64,000 bases of DNA from Triglochin maritima (lineage: Eukaryota; Streptophyta; Magnoliopsida; Alismatales; Juncaginaceae): the NCBI GenBank assembly GCA_963682175.1, contig OY821771.1, forward strand, positions 14,259,001-14,323,000, in the 5' to 3' direction. The position numbers were made by a program, and so were the translations under genes. This document shows positions 46,427 to 57,162 of the stretch, piece by piece (within the stretch, counting starts at the first letter, position 1; the number at the start of each line of letters is the position of its first letter). Below the pieces are notes generated by a model that saw only the letters and a program-made list of their open reading frames with translations, was not told where the DNA came from and searched no databases.

Positions 46427-47403
46427 TGGTTTGTAAATTAACAAATACATTTTATCATTGTTGCAATTAAAACTTTTCCATACTCCAAAGTAATAGCTCC
46501 AACATTTAAGGTAGAACTTCACACTTAAAAAGGTACAACTCACAATGAAAAAGGAGACCTGCAAACTTAAAAAGGAACAAACTACTCTTAAAAAGGAACA
46601 AACTACACTTAAAAATGTACAACTCACATTTAAAAAGGAGAACCGCAAACTTAAAAAGGAACAAACTACACTTAAAAAGGAACAAACTACACTTAAAAAT
46701 GTACAACTCACAGTTAAAAATGAGAACCGCAAACTTAAAAAGGAACAAACTACACTAAAAAGGAAAGCTTCACACTTTAAAAGGTACAACTCACATTTAA
46801 AAAGGAGAACCGCAAGCTTAAAAAGGAACAAACTACACTAAAAAGGCAAACTTCACACTTAAAAAGATACCACTCACATTTAAAAAGGAGAACCACAAAC
46901 TTAAAAAGGAACAAACTACTCATAAAAAGGAAAACTTCACACTTAAAAAGAAGAAACGCAAACTTAAAAAGGAACAAACTACACTTAAAATGGAACGAAC
47001 TTAAAATGGAACAAACTACACTTAAAATGGAACAAACTTAAAAAGGAACAAACTACACTTACAAAGGAAAACTTCACACTTTAAAAGGTACAACTCACAC
47101 TTAAAAATGAGAACCGTAAACTTAAAAAGGAACAAACTACACTAAAAAGGAAAGCTCACACTTAAAAAGGTACAACTCACAATTAAAAAGGAACAACTTT
47201 ACATTTAAGAAAGAGAAACGCAGACTTAAAAAAGAACTACTACACGCTAAAAAAAAGGGTACAAAATTCCTCATTCATAGGGAGAAATTGTTGTCTTACA
47301 AAAGAGTACAAAATTCAAAGACCAAGCCTTGGTACATAATTAAGGAGCAAGTTGGTCGTAATACAACTTCATGTCCCAATCATCAAAATCTGTATCCCCT
47401 GGT
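46427..47403. repeat. 21-bp repeat array in the spacer between convergent genes
   Basis: From about 46500 to 47260 units read CTTAAAAAGGAACAAACTACA, with variants such as CTTAAAAAGGTACAACTCACA. This is the reverse complement of the array at 43146, thus T-rich in the sense of the minus-strand transposase gene. It occupies nearly the whole spacer between the two 3' ends. Confidence 0.9.
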
Positions 47404-48659
47404 CTAGGTGCGACATGATGCATAAGTGATTTGCCCTTCCTTCGATACTTGCTCTTTTCCTCTGTGATGCCCTTTTTGGCTTCTTTGAAGAATTTTCTCG
47501 GCTAAGGAAACCCGACGTCTAGTAGGTGGTCTTCCTGGACATGTTACTTTGTCTAAATTGCACAAAGAGGTACCATCGGGCACAACTTCATCAACTATGG
47601 GAGGGGTCTGGGGAATGTTCATACGTGACCTTAGCCACTCCATACACTTCACGGCCTTAAGATACCTTTCATGAGAAATGAATGCTTCCTGTGCAATCCA
47701 AAGAGCACGACCCATTATGTCAGCGTGACGACTCAGTGCATCCTTCTCCAATACGCCATCGTCTTGGTACATATTGTCTCGATAGCTCCGACGAATATCC
47801 TTCTGCCATCGATCTGTGATGTAAGATGGCGGGAGTAATGCATTAGGATCTAGCCATGCAAATACGACCAGGAGGTGACAACAAAGAATACCAACACGCT
47901 TAAACAATTTACAATCGCATGTCAAGTTCAGACCTTTCCTCTGTACAAGGAAATGTTTCGATAATAGTTGCTCACCGACCCGTACACGTTCAGTCACCTT
48001 GTAATGCAATGCGTCAGCTGATTGCAACTCCTCGGTTAGGTTGCAGTTCATCATCTTACCAATTTGTAACTGTACTTTCTTGAAAACCCCTACGGTATAC
48101 AACTCGCTCATTTGACTCTCGAAGGGATATATTGAAACCAATTGGGGTTTCTTATGCAGGCAATCGAAATCCGATTGAGCTTCCTTCTCGTACTTGTGAC
48201 GGAGAGAAAGTTCGTATTGTTGAACGAACTGTTTAAGGGTGGTTCTAGAAGATAAGTACTTGTCGAAGAAAGAGTTCATACTTTCAATTCTTTGGGTAGA
48301 AGTCATTCCAGCGAAAAAACAATCACACAAGTAAGCAGGTACCCAAGACTAACGGATACCGTAAATTGTTTGGAGCCAACTATGGTCTTGAAGGTCAAAA
48401 TCAACCAGGAAACCGTGCCAATTCCGCTCAAATTCAGCTGGATTTTTTGAGTCGTAGACAATCAATTTTAGATCAAATAATATGTGCTAACGATACTTCG
48501 TCGGCAACTTCACGGGAGCTTTGTTCATTATGTGCCAAATGCAAAATCGGTGTCTGGCATTTGGGAAGACATTCCTTACAGCATCAGTAATGGCCCCACA
48601 TTGGTCCGTTATGTAGCTGGTTGAGGGACATCTGCAACAGCACCGATATTACACAAAAA

Positions 48660-49690
48660 AGAAAAAAATTGCTATAAAGGAGACGAGGTAACTTAAGAAG
48701 GAAAAAGAAACTTAAAAAGGATGGAAAGTACTTAAAAATCACTATAAAGGAGACGAGGTAACTTAAGAAGGAAAATGTAACTTAAAAAGGATGGAAAGTA
48801 CTTAAAAAGGAAAAATCGTAACTTAAAAGGATGAAATCAAACTTAAAAAGGAAAACCGCACGTAAAAAGGGTCAACAAAACTAAAAAAGGAAAAAAACAA
48901 ATTAAAAAGAAACAAACAAAACTTAAAAAGGAACAGACATAACTTATAAAGGAACAGACATTACTTAAAAAGGAAAAACAGTAACTCAAAAGATTTTAGA
49001 AGAACTTAAAAAGGAACAAACAAAACTTAAAAAGGAACAGACATAACTCAAAAAGTATAAAAAGGACAACCCCATCAATACGAGTACGAAAGCCAAAAGA
49101 AAAGTCGCTATAAAGGAAACGACGTAACTTAAAAGGAACATACATCACTTAAAAAGGAACAGACATCACTTAAAAAGAAAAAAAACAGTATTTTTCCTTT
49201 TTAGAAGTAAAAAGTAACTTAAAAATCACTATAAAGGAGACGAGGTAACTTAAGAAGGAAAAGTAACTTAAAAAGGATGGAAATTACTTAAAAAGGAAAA
49301 ACCGTAACTTAAAAGGATGAAATCAAACTTAAAAAGGAAAACCACACGTAAAAATGGTTTAGAAGAAGATTGTATACCTCGTCTCCTTTATAGTAACTTT
49401 TTAAGTTGTATACCTCGTCTCCTTTATAGTGACTTAAAAGACAAAAACAGTAACTCAAAAGATTTTAGAAGAAGTTAAAAAGGAAGAAACAAAACTTAAA
49501 AAGAAACAGACATCACTTAAAAAGGAATAGACAACACTTAAAAAGGAAAAAAATAGTAACTCAAAAGGTTTTAGAAGAAGTTAAAAGGAACATACATCAC
49601 TTAAAAAGGAACAAACATCACTTAAAAAGGAAAAATAGTAACTCAAAATTCAAAAAAGACAACCCCATCAATACGAGTACGAATTCTACA
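48660..49690 (-). repeat. 21-bp-type repeat array in transposase intron
   Basis: AACTTAAAAAGGAACAGACAT and variants are interspersed with longer repeated blocks of about 90 bp (CACTATAAAGGAGACGAGGTA, seen at about 48740, 49220 and inverted near 49380-49430). The array occupies the intron between the two catalytic exons. The sense strand of the gene is again T-rich. Confidence 0.88.
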
Positions 49691-50038
49691 AACGTACCTC
49701 TCATACACGAAAGCCACGTCTGAAAGAGCCATATGTAGTTTTCAGTGGTCTCGGAAGACAACAAAGCGCAACCGAGCAATACAGACTCGAAATGGTGATT
49801 AACTCGCACAAATGGTGCAAAGGGCATGTCGTATTTGTTTGTGAGGAACGTAGTGTCGAAACATATAGCATCCCCAAAGTATGAATAGGCAGCCCTGGAA
49901 CGGCAGTCGGCCCAGAAAACGTTCTTTAGTCCTCCCTCGTCATCCATATCCATGACATAGAAAAATATTGCATCAATCTTCTGCATCTTAATGAAATAGT
50001 TCTGAAGAGTTTGTGCATCGTCGGGTCTCATTTTCAAA

Positions 50039-50165
50039 TTCCTTACTTCGGTTATATCATTCCTGCGCACACAAAAAATATTAAGGCCGCAAATTTCTAT
50101 AAACAAAATAACGTACAAAAATTCCTTACTTCGGTTATATCATTCCTGCGCACACAAAAAATATT
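50039..50165 (-). repeat. Local 45-bp duplication covering a splice acceptor
   Basis: The block from ATTCCTTACTTCGG to CACACAAAAAATATT occurs at 50039-50083 and again at 50121-50165, with about 37 bp between. On the minus strand each copy contains TTTTTTGTGTGCGCAG followed by the same exon start, so the transposase gene has two equal acceptor sites. Confidence 0.8.
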
Positions 50166-50400
50166 GGTGCATTACCCTCCTTGGAACAAGTAAGAGTAGC
50201 CCGGGTAACAACACCACCGTCGTAATGAGTATGTTGTAGCTTAACCCCAAAACCACAAGCATCAGCATAGTCGTTGTAAAATGCTCTTGCTCCTTCGAAA
50301 GAGGGGAAAATCATCTTCTCCTTAGGAACGTTTAACGACATTTCTGACCGGGTAGACATCTTTACAATTTCCATTTGAGTTAACGAAGAGAAATGAACGA

Positions 50401-51638
50401 AAAAGAAAGGAAGAAGTGGCGGTGCCCATTCCGCGCATGTTCGTCAAAAAGAGGTATGGAGCAGGTGGGAGCACCAAAAGGAATGACCGGGTATGATTTG
50501 GAGCACGTCTGATTTGAGATGCATTAAATGCGGGTGCCCCCTTTGCTTAAAAAAATTAAAACTTTGGTTGAGCTGGATTTGTCCAACTAAGCAGCGTCTC
50601 ACGACCGCGTCCCGGAGAGCGGTCATTAAACATTTTCCTTTTTTTATGCCCAACTCCTCCAAATACGGTGCGATGTCCTCCTTTTTTTGTTTCCGTATCA
50701 AGTTTTTGTTTTTTTGTTTTTGTAGGACGCCCTTCTTTGTGTACGAGGAAACGTTGGGCATTCCCTTGAACAACCTTTGCCACGAAAACGAGCGGAGGAA
50801 TTGGACTTCATTCTTCAAGCCGACTTTACGACCTAGAGCAACTTCAGACCAGGTTGGAATCACCGGAGGAGTAGTTCGCTCGACTGTCATGGCTGAGACA
50901 CCCTTCCCTAGGTAAAATCGTTAGTACTATTGTTGTTTACATCTTGGTTGTAAGATCTTTTTACAAATGTACTACAATTTTTTTGATGGAAATAATTTTT
51001 ATTTAACTCCAAATCAAACAGCGGCGCATAACTCACCCGTAACACCACATCATGATTTCGTCGAGGTCCCGTGCAGGAATTGTGGGGTGGGAATTGTGGG
51101 GTGGTCTGCATGCAAGAGACACCAACTGGAGCAAGATTTTCTCCTCGTCGCACTCTTACTACCCCAGGCCAGCACAGTATGCAAGTAGATGAGGATGTAA
51201 AAGCTCCACTTGAGGAAGGAGTCTGGGAGAACAATCTTTAATTCTCCTTTGATGTTTTTGCCAGTTTTTGTTTAAAAATCCCTCTTTTGAAATATATTTT
51301 TGGGATTAAATTACTGTCCTTTTGTTTTGTATTTGGGTGTCTAAAGGATGTAAACTCGATTAACCTTTTAATTGTCATAGCATTTTTTTGGTACTTGGCC
51401 GTCATTTTAACAATCATGTGCTCACATCAGATTTATTTAAATCAATTTTGTATTCACATATCTACTGAAGGCAACATATTAATCTAAACTTTTACCTCTA
51501 TTTTCAGTCCACCTACCAATTGAACAAAAACCCTAGAACAACAAAATATGCATGCTTAAGTATTAACTTTATGATGTTTAATAAGAAAACTAGATTGAAC
51601 AATATTGATCTTTGGATTTTTTTCTGCCATGAACTTTC
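50401..51638. other. Unassigned stretch with an exon-like frame
   Basis: From 50726 a + frame after TTTTTGTAG reads RTPFFVYEETLGIPLNNLCH then RNWTSFFKPTLRPRATSDQ, and ends at a CCTAG/GTAAAATCG donor-like site (50912). I do not recognise a family. It could be an exon of an unknown gene or captured sequence. The rest is AT-rich with nothing seen. Confidence 0.35.
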
Positions 51639-52490
51639 TGTAGGATCTAATTAGCCCTAGAATTAGTCTAAAGAGGGGGTGAATAGACTAATTAAGTTCT
51701 TTAAAAACTTAAGCAATTTAAAACAAGAACAATATGAAGATATAGAGAAAAATGATGTAAACCACAAGACCGATGTATAGAGGTTTGGATCCAACCATCG
51801 GATCATAGTCCTCTCTTATGAATTGCTCTTCCTCCAGCAACTTCGCGTACTCCACTATTCTGATCTCCGTTCCGAGCCGAGATCAAGCCTTTACACTTCA
51901 AGCTTGCGAACAACTCGCCAAGCTTGGACCACATTCTCACAATCTGAGAAGAGCTTCACTCCAGAAGCTAATACAACGCTTTGTAGTAGAATTTCAGTAA
52001 CCACTTTTAACCTCAAGCACTTGAAAGATTGATGAATGCAATGAATGATTCAAGTGGAAAGATTGAGCACAAAGAGAAGTTTTGGAGCAATTGCGAGTAG
52101 TATGAGAGTATGAGCTTTAGAGAAAGGATTGGTGACCTTGAAAGGATGTTCTAAGCTCTATTTATGAGCTCCAAACTTAATCTAGCCATTGGGATTGAAG
52201 TGGTAATTGATTTGAGCAAGATACATAAACAGGAAAGGCCAAGACTAAAATCAGGACACAAACAGTCGACCGGATTGGGATAAGCGGTCGACCGGTTTCA
52301 TGTAAATAAGAAAACGGTCGAGATGAAGTGCATATTGGTCGAACTACCAAGGCAAGAAATTAAGTGAACAGTCGGACTAGATAAAAGAATGGTCGACCGT
52401 TCAAAGGGTTTGGCCAGAATAATAATAAATAATTGATGTAACGGTCGAACCAAATAAGAAGCTCCTCGCTAGTGGGTGGTCAGTTGAAGA
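51639..52490 (-). mobile_element. LTR-like fragment (copia type suspected)
   Basis: It begins TGTAGGATC, contains AAAGAGGGGGTGAATAGAC, a motif common near LTR ends of plant copia elements of the SIRE type, and CTCTATTTATGAGC (a TATA-like box on the minus strand). A palindrome cluster follows at 52264-52460. The right end is not defined and no target duplication is seen. Confidence 0.5.
52264..52460. repeat. Paired CGGTCGACCG-type palindromes
   Basis: CAGTCGACCG with CGGTCGACCG (22 bp start to start), CGGTCGAGAT with TGGTCGAACT (21) and CAGTCGGACT with TGGTCGACCG (21). The paired design is the same as in the other LTRs, though the surrounding sequence is unrelated. Confidence 0.75.
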
Positions 52491-53029
52491 CTACGGTTGT
52501 AGCGATGCCAGCGATAGTTAGATGTGGATGTTGTTTATTTGTTCTATTTATGTTGAATCTAAATTAGTACATTTGTAACAATTTTGCCATTTTTCGGGAA
52601 TTTGCCTGCATTTTTGAATGGTTCCTCAACATTTTTCAGTTAGATGTTGAATGCTGGATTCACATATAGTTGAAACATGTTCTATATGATTAATTTGGAG
52701 CCTTTTTTAACATTGATGTTTGAATGTTGGATGTTGGACGGTTTAGTTGAAACATGTCTTGTATGGGTTGAATGTTATGAATTGGAGGTTATGAATTTGG
52801 ATTTGTTTTCACCGTTAGTCTTATGATGTACTTCATGTTTGTATAAAACACTTGAAGGCTCTACTTTTTGCTGGTATATTTTTCGCACTATTGATTGATA
52901 CACATCACAAGCAACATAACATTTATTTAGAAAACAAATTGTCTACTAAATAAATATCATTCTTATTACATAACTTGAATAAATGAAAACAAATTGGTCA
53001 TGGAAGTTCTTAAAACAAACAACATTCAA
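52491..53029. other. Unassigned AT-rich stretch
   Basis: Related phrases recur (GAATGTTGGATG, GTTGAAACATGT at about 52670 and 52748), perhaps an old duplication. It may include the 3' end of the Myb/SANT-like pseudogene. No gene seen. Confidence 0.4.
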
Positions 53030-54113
53030 CAATGTTTGGAACAAGTTATGAGTCGAAGTTATTCTTTTTTTCAAACTTCTTAAGTTCCCGGGCCAGCCAA
53101 ATCCTACGACTCTGAGCATCTCTAAGACTGACGAATACATTTTTTTGTTGTATGTTTCAAATGCTGATGCAACATTCACCCACTCCGTAGTTCCAGGAGA
53201 CAAGCCGCGCTCCCTTGCCAATTGCATGATTTGTCCATGAGAATGGTATTGGACAATGCCGGAAAGAAGACTTGTCTTGTTTTTAATTGCTCCACAACAT
53301 TGTTGATGGATTCACCCAAAAACTGCATAGATGGAGGGATCTAGGGCTTCTTCCCTTTCACATTTTTCGTGGCATTTCAAGGTTCGGGTGCTTGAGTGTA
53401 TCCATTTCATCAGTGTCATGTTCCTTCGTTACCTTCATTTGCTTCATTGTTGTTGTTATGAGAGGAATGCCTTTTTCCAGTGTTTAGTCCTTCCCTACCA
53501 TCATTTTTAAGGGATTGAATTGGACCCCACCATCGGCCAAACCAGAGTCGAAGATGATCCTCATTTCATCCTCAAATTCTAATGGCGCATGTTTGAAATT
53601 CAGCAGACCATAGGGCATTAGAAACACATGGTGGTATATTAACGAATGCCAAATTCATGGTTACCCTTTGATTCTCAGTCCACCATGAGTCATCCATCTC
53701 AATTTTCCACCGCCTGACATTCGACACGCTAAGCCGGTCTGTGACTGCAACCACTTCCATGTTGCATATTTATTTCTTTAGCTCTCCTAGTGGTTCTTAA
53801 GTTGCACTTGTGTGTATCTCAAACTCATTTCCATGTTGAAGTTTCGTTGGAGGTTCTTCTTTCCAATTTGATTAAGTACCCTAGAGGGCCTATTTTCAGC
53901 CCGAACCTCGTCGATGCACAACCGGAGTAATAAGTTGTGGCGTTGCAAGGTCCATTGTGCCTTCTTTGATCTGGTTCCATTTCTTGGTTCGGAAAGGTCA
54001 ACTTGTTGTTTGGTAGGTAGCGACTCCATGATCATTTCTCTTGAACAAGCATCTATGCTTCGTCGGTGCTGCACCTGTGAAACTACTACTACTACTACTA
54101 CCACCACCACCAA
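53030..54113 (-). pseudogene. Myb/SANT-like domain protein pseudogene
   Basis: The N-terminal domain reads AQWTLQRHNLLLRLCIDEVR, then NFNMEMSLRYTQVQLKNH, matching the Myb/SANT-like DNA-binding domain (Myb_DNA-bind_3). That domain occurs in PIF/Harbinger accessory proteins and L10-interacting MYB-like host proteins. Broken frames continue with KYATWKWLQSQTGL, DDSWWTENQRVTM and, at the C-terminus, RDAQSRRIWLARELKKFEKK. Several stops and frameshifts are present (for example TAG and TAA just after LKNH). The valine run at the apparent start is an ACT/ACC microsatellite. An Athila/Tat-type LTR lies 40 bp upstream. Whether it was a host or transposon gene is open. Confidence 0.75.
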
Positions 54114-54155
54114 ATACGCCCTCGAAGGTGTTGTCGAAAAGTTATCGTAGGGGAC

Positions 54156-55546
54156 TGTTGAACATTTTATTTAAATCGCAAGTGCACGGCCAAGATGAAG
54201 CGGTGGCAAGTACGGGTCGTCCTCAGGGAGGTGAGAAGCCTCTTGTTTATCAGAAATCAAGTGACAAAAATAGGGGGAGAAAGATTGATTATGCTACTCT
54301 ACACTAAACTACGCTAAGAAGTATGAAATGCGAACGAAAGAAACAAACAATGAAATGACAACTAAGCTAAGAACAAAAGAAGAATATTGGAATACAGAAA
54401 TGGGAAAACCCCTAAGGGGTGGAGTGAGTGCACACATGCAAAGAGGTGGGTGTAGAATACATTCTTTAAGCACATGAAGGTGGTGTTTATCAAGCATAGG
54501 AAATGACTAAATGTTATGGCAAAACCTATCAATTTATTCACCAACTTAGTTAATTAACATTTACATATGCAAGTTGTTTATTTCAGAACCTAAACAAGCA
54601 TGAGAGGTGTCTAATCATTTTGGCAAAACTCATCAAGTTATAAATTCTATCCTAAACAAGCAAGCATACATTCATGTTTTATCAACACATCAAAAATAAA
54701 GCATTCATCTCATTCTCTAATGCATGTATGTACATCTACTCCACCCCCCAAAGGGGATGGAACTACTCACTAAACATTACACTAATTATTAAACTAAGCA
54801 AAGAAAGCATATTAAAACTAAGCTAGAAATAAAAGACGATTAAACTAAAACATGCACAAACAATAAAAGAAGCATAAACAAACAATGAAAGAAACACAAA
54901 ACTTTATTGATAAAATGACTCACATTTCAATTAGCATCCTCCTACTTTAGTGTGTGTTTCAAGGGCTCACTTCTAGTAGGAAGAATAGCCACTTAAAATA
55001 TGGAGTGATTACAATAGGAGGTGAAGAGTTCTATTTATAGCCATGGAAAAAGCTAATCCGGGACAATCCCCCGATGTGGGACTAAACCAATACCAAAAAT
55101 AGCCTAAACAAACATTAATACAAGTCTAGGAGAAATTTGGGCAGATCCTGAGTAATCTGGACCGCCAATTAGCGGTCCATAAACTTCGGATCGCGTTGGA
55201 ATTTGTTGTGGGCTTTTCTTTCTGGTATTGTTGGTCTTTGATGCGGTTACTTGACTTGTTGGAGCTCCGACCCGAATCGAATTGGTAAAATACTCCTCAT
55301 GATGGTGTTGAGTATTCTGTTTTGCTCTTAGGTCCTTCTGTCTTACATTCAGGTCCTTCTCCTTTGCATCTTAGTCCCCAGATCTCACAATTTAGTCCTT
55401 TTTCCCAGCTTTTAGGTCCTTTTATGCTTCATCTCTTCAAACCTATTTATTCCTGAAAACTAAACATAAAACTCGTAACATAGCATTGTTTAGGTGAAAG
55501 ATAATGGATATAAGATACAAATATAAACATAAAATGATGCCAATCA
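54156..55546 (-). mobile_element. Athila/Tat-type 3' LTR, copy D, 1391 bp
   Basis: In sense it starts TGATTGGCATCA and ends ATGTTCAACA. It aligns with copy C (39275-40671) and copy E. A TATA-like CTATAAATAGAAC lies at about 55035 on the minus strand, and a near-palindrome GGACCGCCAATTAGCGGTCC at about 55160. Confidence 0.92.
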
Positions 55547-55560
55547 AATACCCATACACC
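55547..55560 (-). promoter_or_regulatory. Polypurine-tract region of the Athila/Tat-type element
   Basis: In sense, GGTGTATGGGTATT lies immediately before the 3' LTR start, after AGCAAAAGTTA, the layout usual for these lineages. The tract is interrupted by pyrimidines, so priming in this copy may be impaired. Confidence 0.65.
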
Positions 55561-57162
55561 TAACTTTTGCTAGTCCCGAGCAAAACAAAGAAATGAAAAA
55601 GCATACGAAAAACAAGAAATCCTAACTCACTTTCGTAGGAATCACGGTTGCACTTAGCACGTGCAACAAGCCGTTAAACCTCCTTGTCGCCAAGGAGGAG
55701 GAGTGTTGTCTCCTGAGGGTTTTCAGCGGATATACCCACAAAATCCGAACAAGATGCATTAATCAATCTAGCTACTGGACTCGTTGGAGTTATTTTGTCG
55801 ATCATGGGACGCGGTAATACTACGGGTCGACTCTATATATGTAATCCGTCCACACACCTAGCCTAATGAGTTATTCGTGAAAGTTAGTCAAGGACTTAAG
55901 TGAAAGACATGGGCAACCTTAACTTCTGAATGTGATACAATGTGTAAAGTCCATTTTTGTTCTTATTTGACTCTCTTTTTTTTCCTTCTTTTTTTTTCTT
56001 TTTCTTTGGAGCATTTTATTGGTTGGTGTTTGATTCTCCCAGGGTCAGGTTTCGTGCATCATTGCCTATGAGGACTTACACTATCACGTACACCTTCCCC
56101 CAAATCTCCACATAGGGTGATCCCTAACACCCGTATAACGGGAGTTCGGTCGGTGCATCCCAAGTCAGTTGACTTGAAAGCACCAGGCACAAAGTCCCCT
56201 CAGACCTACTTTCCCGAGTGATAGGAGCTGTGCGAGAAGAGAGAACACCACTTATTTACTTATCTACATGGGAACCAAAACCCCTACACTTAAGTTTCAC
56301 AAAAAGAGATTAAGGGCCCTTGACTACGACAAACTTCCTTATAATAACATACACGAATTATTTGACTCACTAGGTTCAGGGTGGACCTCTTTAAATGTTT
56401 AAGTATTGAAACCCTATGATTACACGCCCCCCCCCCCCCCCCGAGGGAAAACCAGGGTGCATCCTAACGACTCGATAAGACCTAAAGTCAGTAAACTAGA
56501 AATCCTAATGCATCAAGTTCAAGACAATTTTGAGAGCTTTCTTTTTACTTTGCCTCTCAACGGTTTTGCACATGCTAAACACACGCAAAACCCACAAAAA
56601 CATTTTCTTTCACAAACACATGAAGATTTTGAAAGAAATGTGAAAATTTTAAAGCACTAGGCAAGCAAAAGAAGACAAGTCACCCAAGGATCATGGCAAG
56701 CAGATATATCGATATTAAATGCGGCACACTAACATGACCCTAACAATGCACACAAAAGAAAACAAAAAATCAAAAGAAAAGACTCGACAATGTACACACG
56801 TAAAACACCCCCCACACCTACTTCATGCATTGTCCTCAATGAATGTGAACAAGAAACTACATGTAGATATGCATGAAAAAGGAAAGATCTCACCAACATG
56901 AAGTACAAAGGGACGTTCAGGGTCATGTTGATGGACACAAACCCAAATTCCCTCAAAACCTGTGAGAAGCTGAAGCAGGGAGATAATTACGTGAAGAGAT
57001 TGGGCCCAAGTACACAAGGGTTGGGGCCCACAACAATCGATGCTCACTGAAGGAGTCTTTTATTACACACTTTTTTTTCTTTTTTCTTTTTGTTTTCTTT
57101 TTGTTTTTTTGTTTTTTTTACAAGATATATACATCAACCAAGATATTCTCATAATCATTTGG
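55561..57162 (-). other. Non-coding 3' region of the retrotransposon
   Basis: No retroviral-type domain can be read in either strand. Features are a T-rich tract (55975-56010), an uninterrupted run of 16 C on the + strand (56427-56442), and a T-rich stretch at 57063-57120. This is where reverse transcriptase and integrase would be in an autonomous relative. Confidence 0.7.

Larger units (their letters stand above)
47404..50374 (-). pseudogene. FAR1-type MULE transposase
   Basis: The start MEIVKMSTRSEMSL leads to a FAR1 DNA-binding segment (FPSFEGARAFYNDYADACGF). The next exon (about 49694-50069) has RSRAAYSYFGDAICFDTTF (first Asp) and TNKYDMPFAPFV. After a repeat-filled intron, the last exon (from about 48632) has ITDQCGAITDAV (second Asp), RHRFCIWHI, and MTSTQRIESMNSFFDKYL (Glu). 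A SWIM zinc motif (CDCKLFKRVGILCCH) follows. Two in-frame TAG stops near 48532 and 48353 interrupt the last exon. It is a pseudogene of the family that normally mobilises such elements. Confidence 0.87.
42270..50400. mobile_element. MULE with Ulp1-protease gene and FAR1-type transposase (Kaonashi-like)
   Basis: A + strand Ulp1-type gene (42384-46426) and a - strand FAR1/MULE transposase (47404-50374) converge. This is the layout of Ulp1-bearing MULEs such as Kaonashi. I could not find matching terminal repeats or a target duplication, so the limits are simply just beyond the two start codons. Three blocks of a 21-bp repeat fill the introns and the spacer. Both genes are broken. Confidence 0.7.

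Noticed and set aside
53787..54113. Start of a protein with a polyvaline run
   Set aside because: The valines come from an ACT/ACC microsatellite. The real match to Myb/SANT-like domains begins further in, so that start is not used.
54309..54497. Small minus-strand frame repeated at 61503-61691
   Set aside because: The two copies are the same part of the Athila/Tat-type LTRs, not a duplicated gene.
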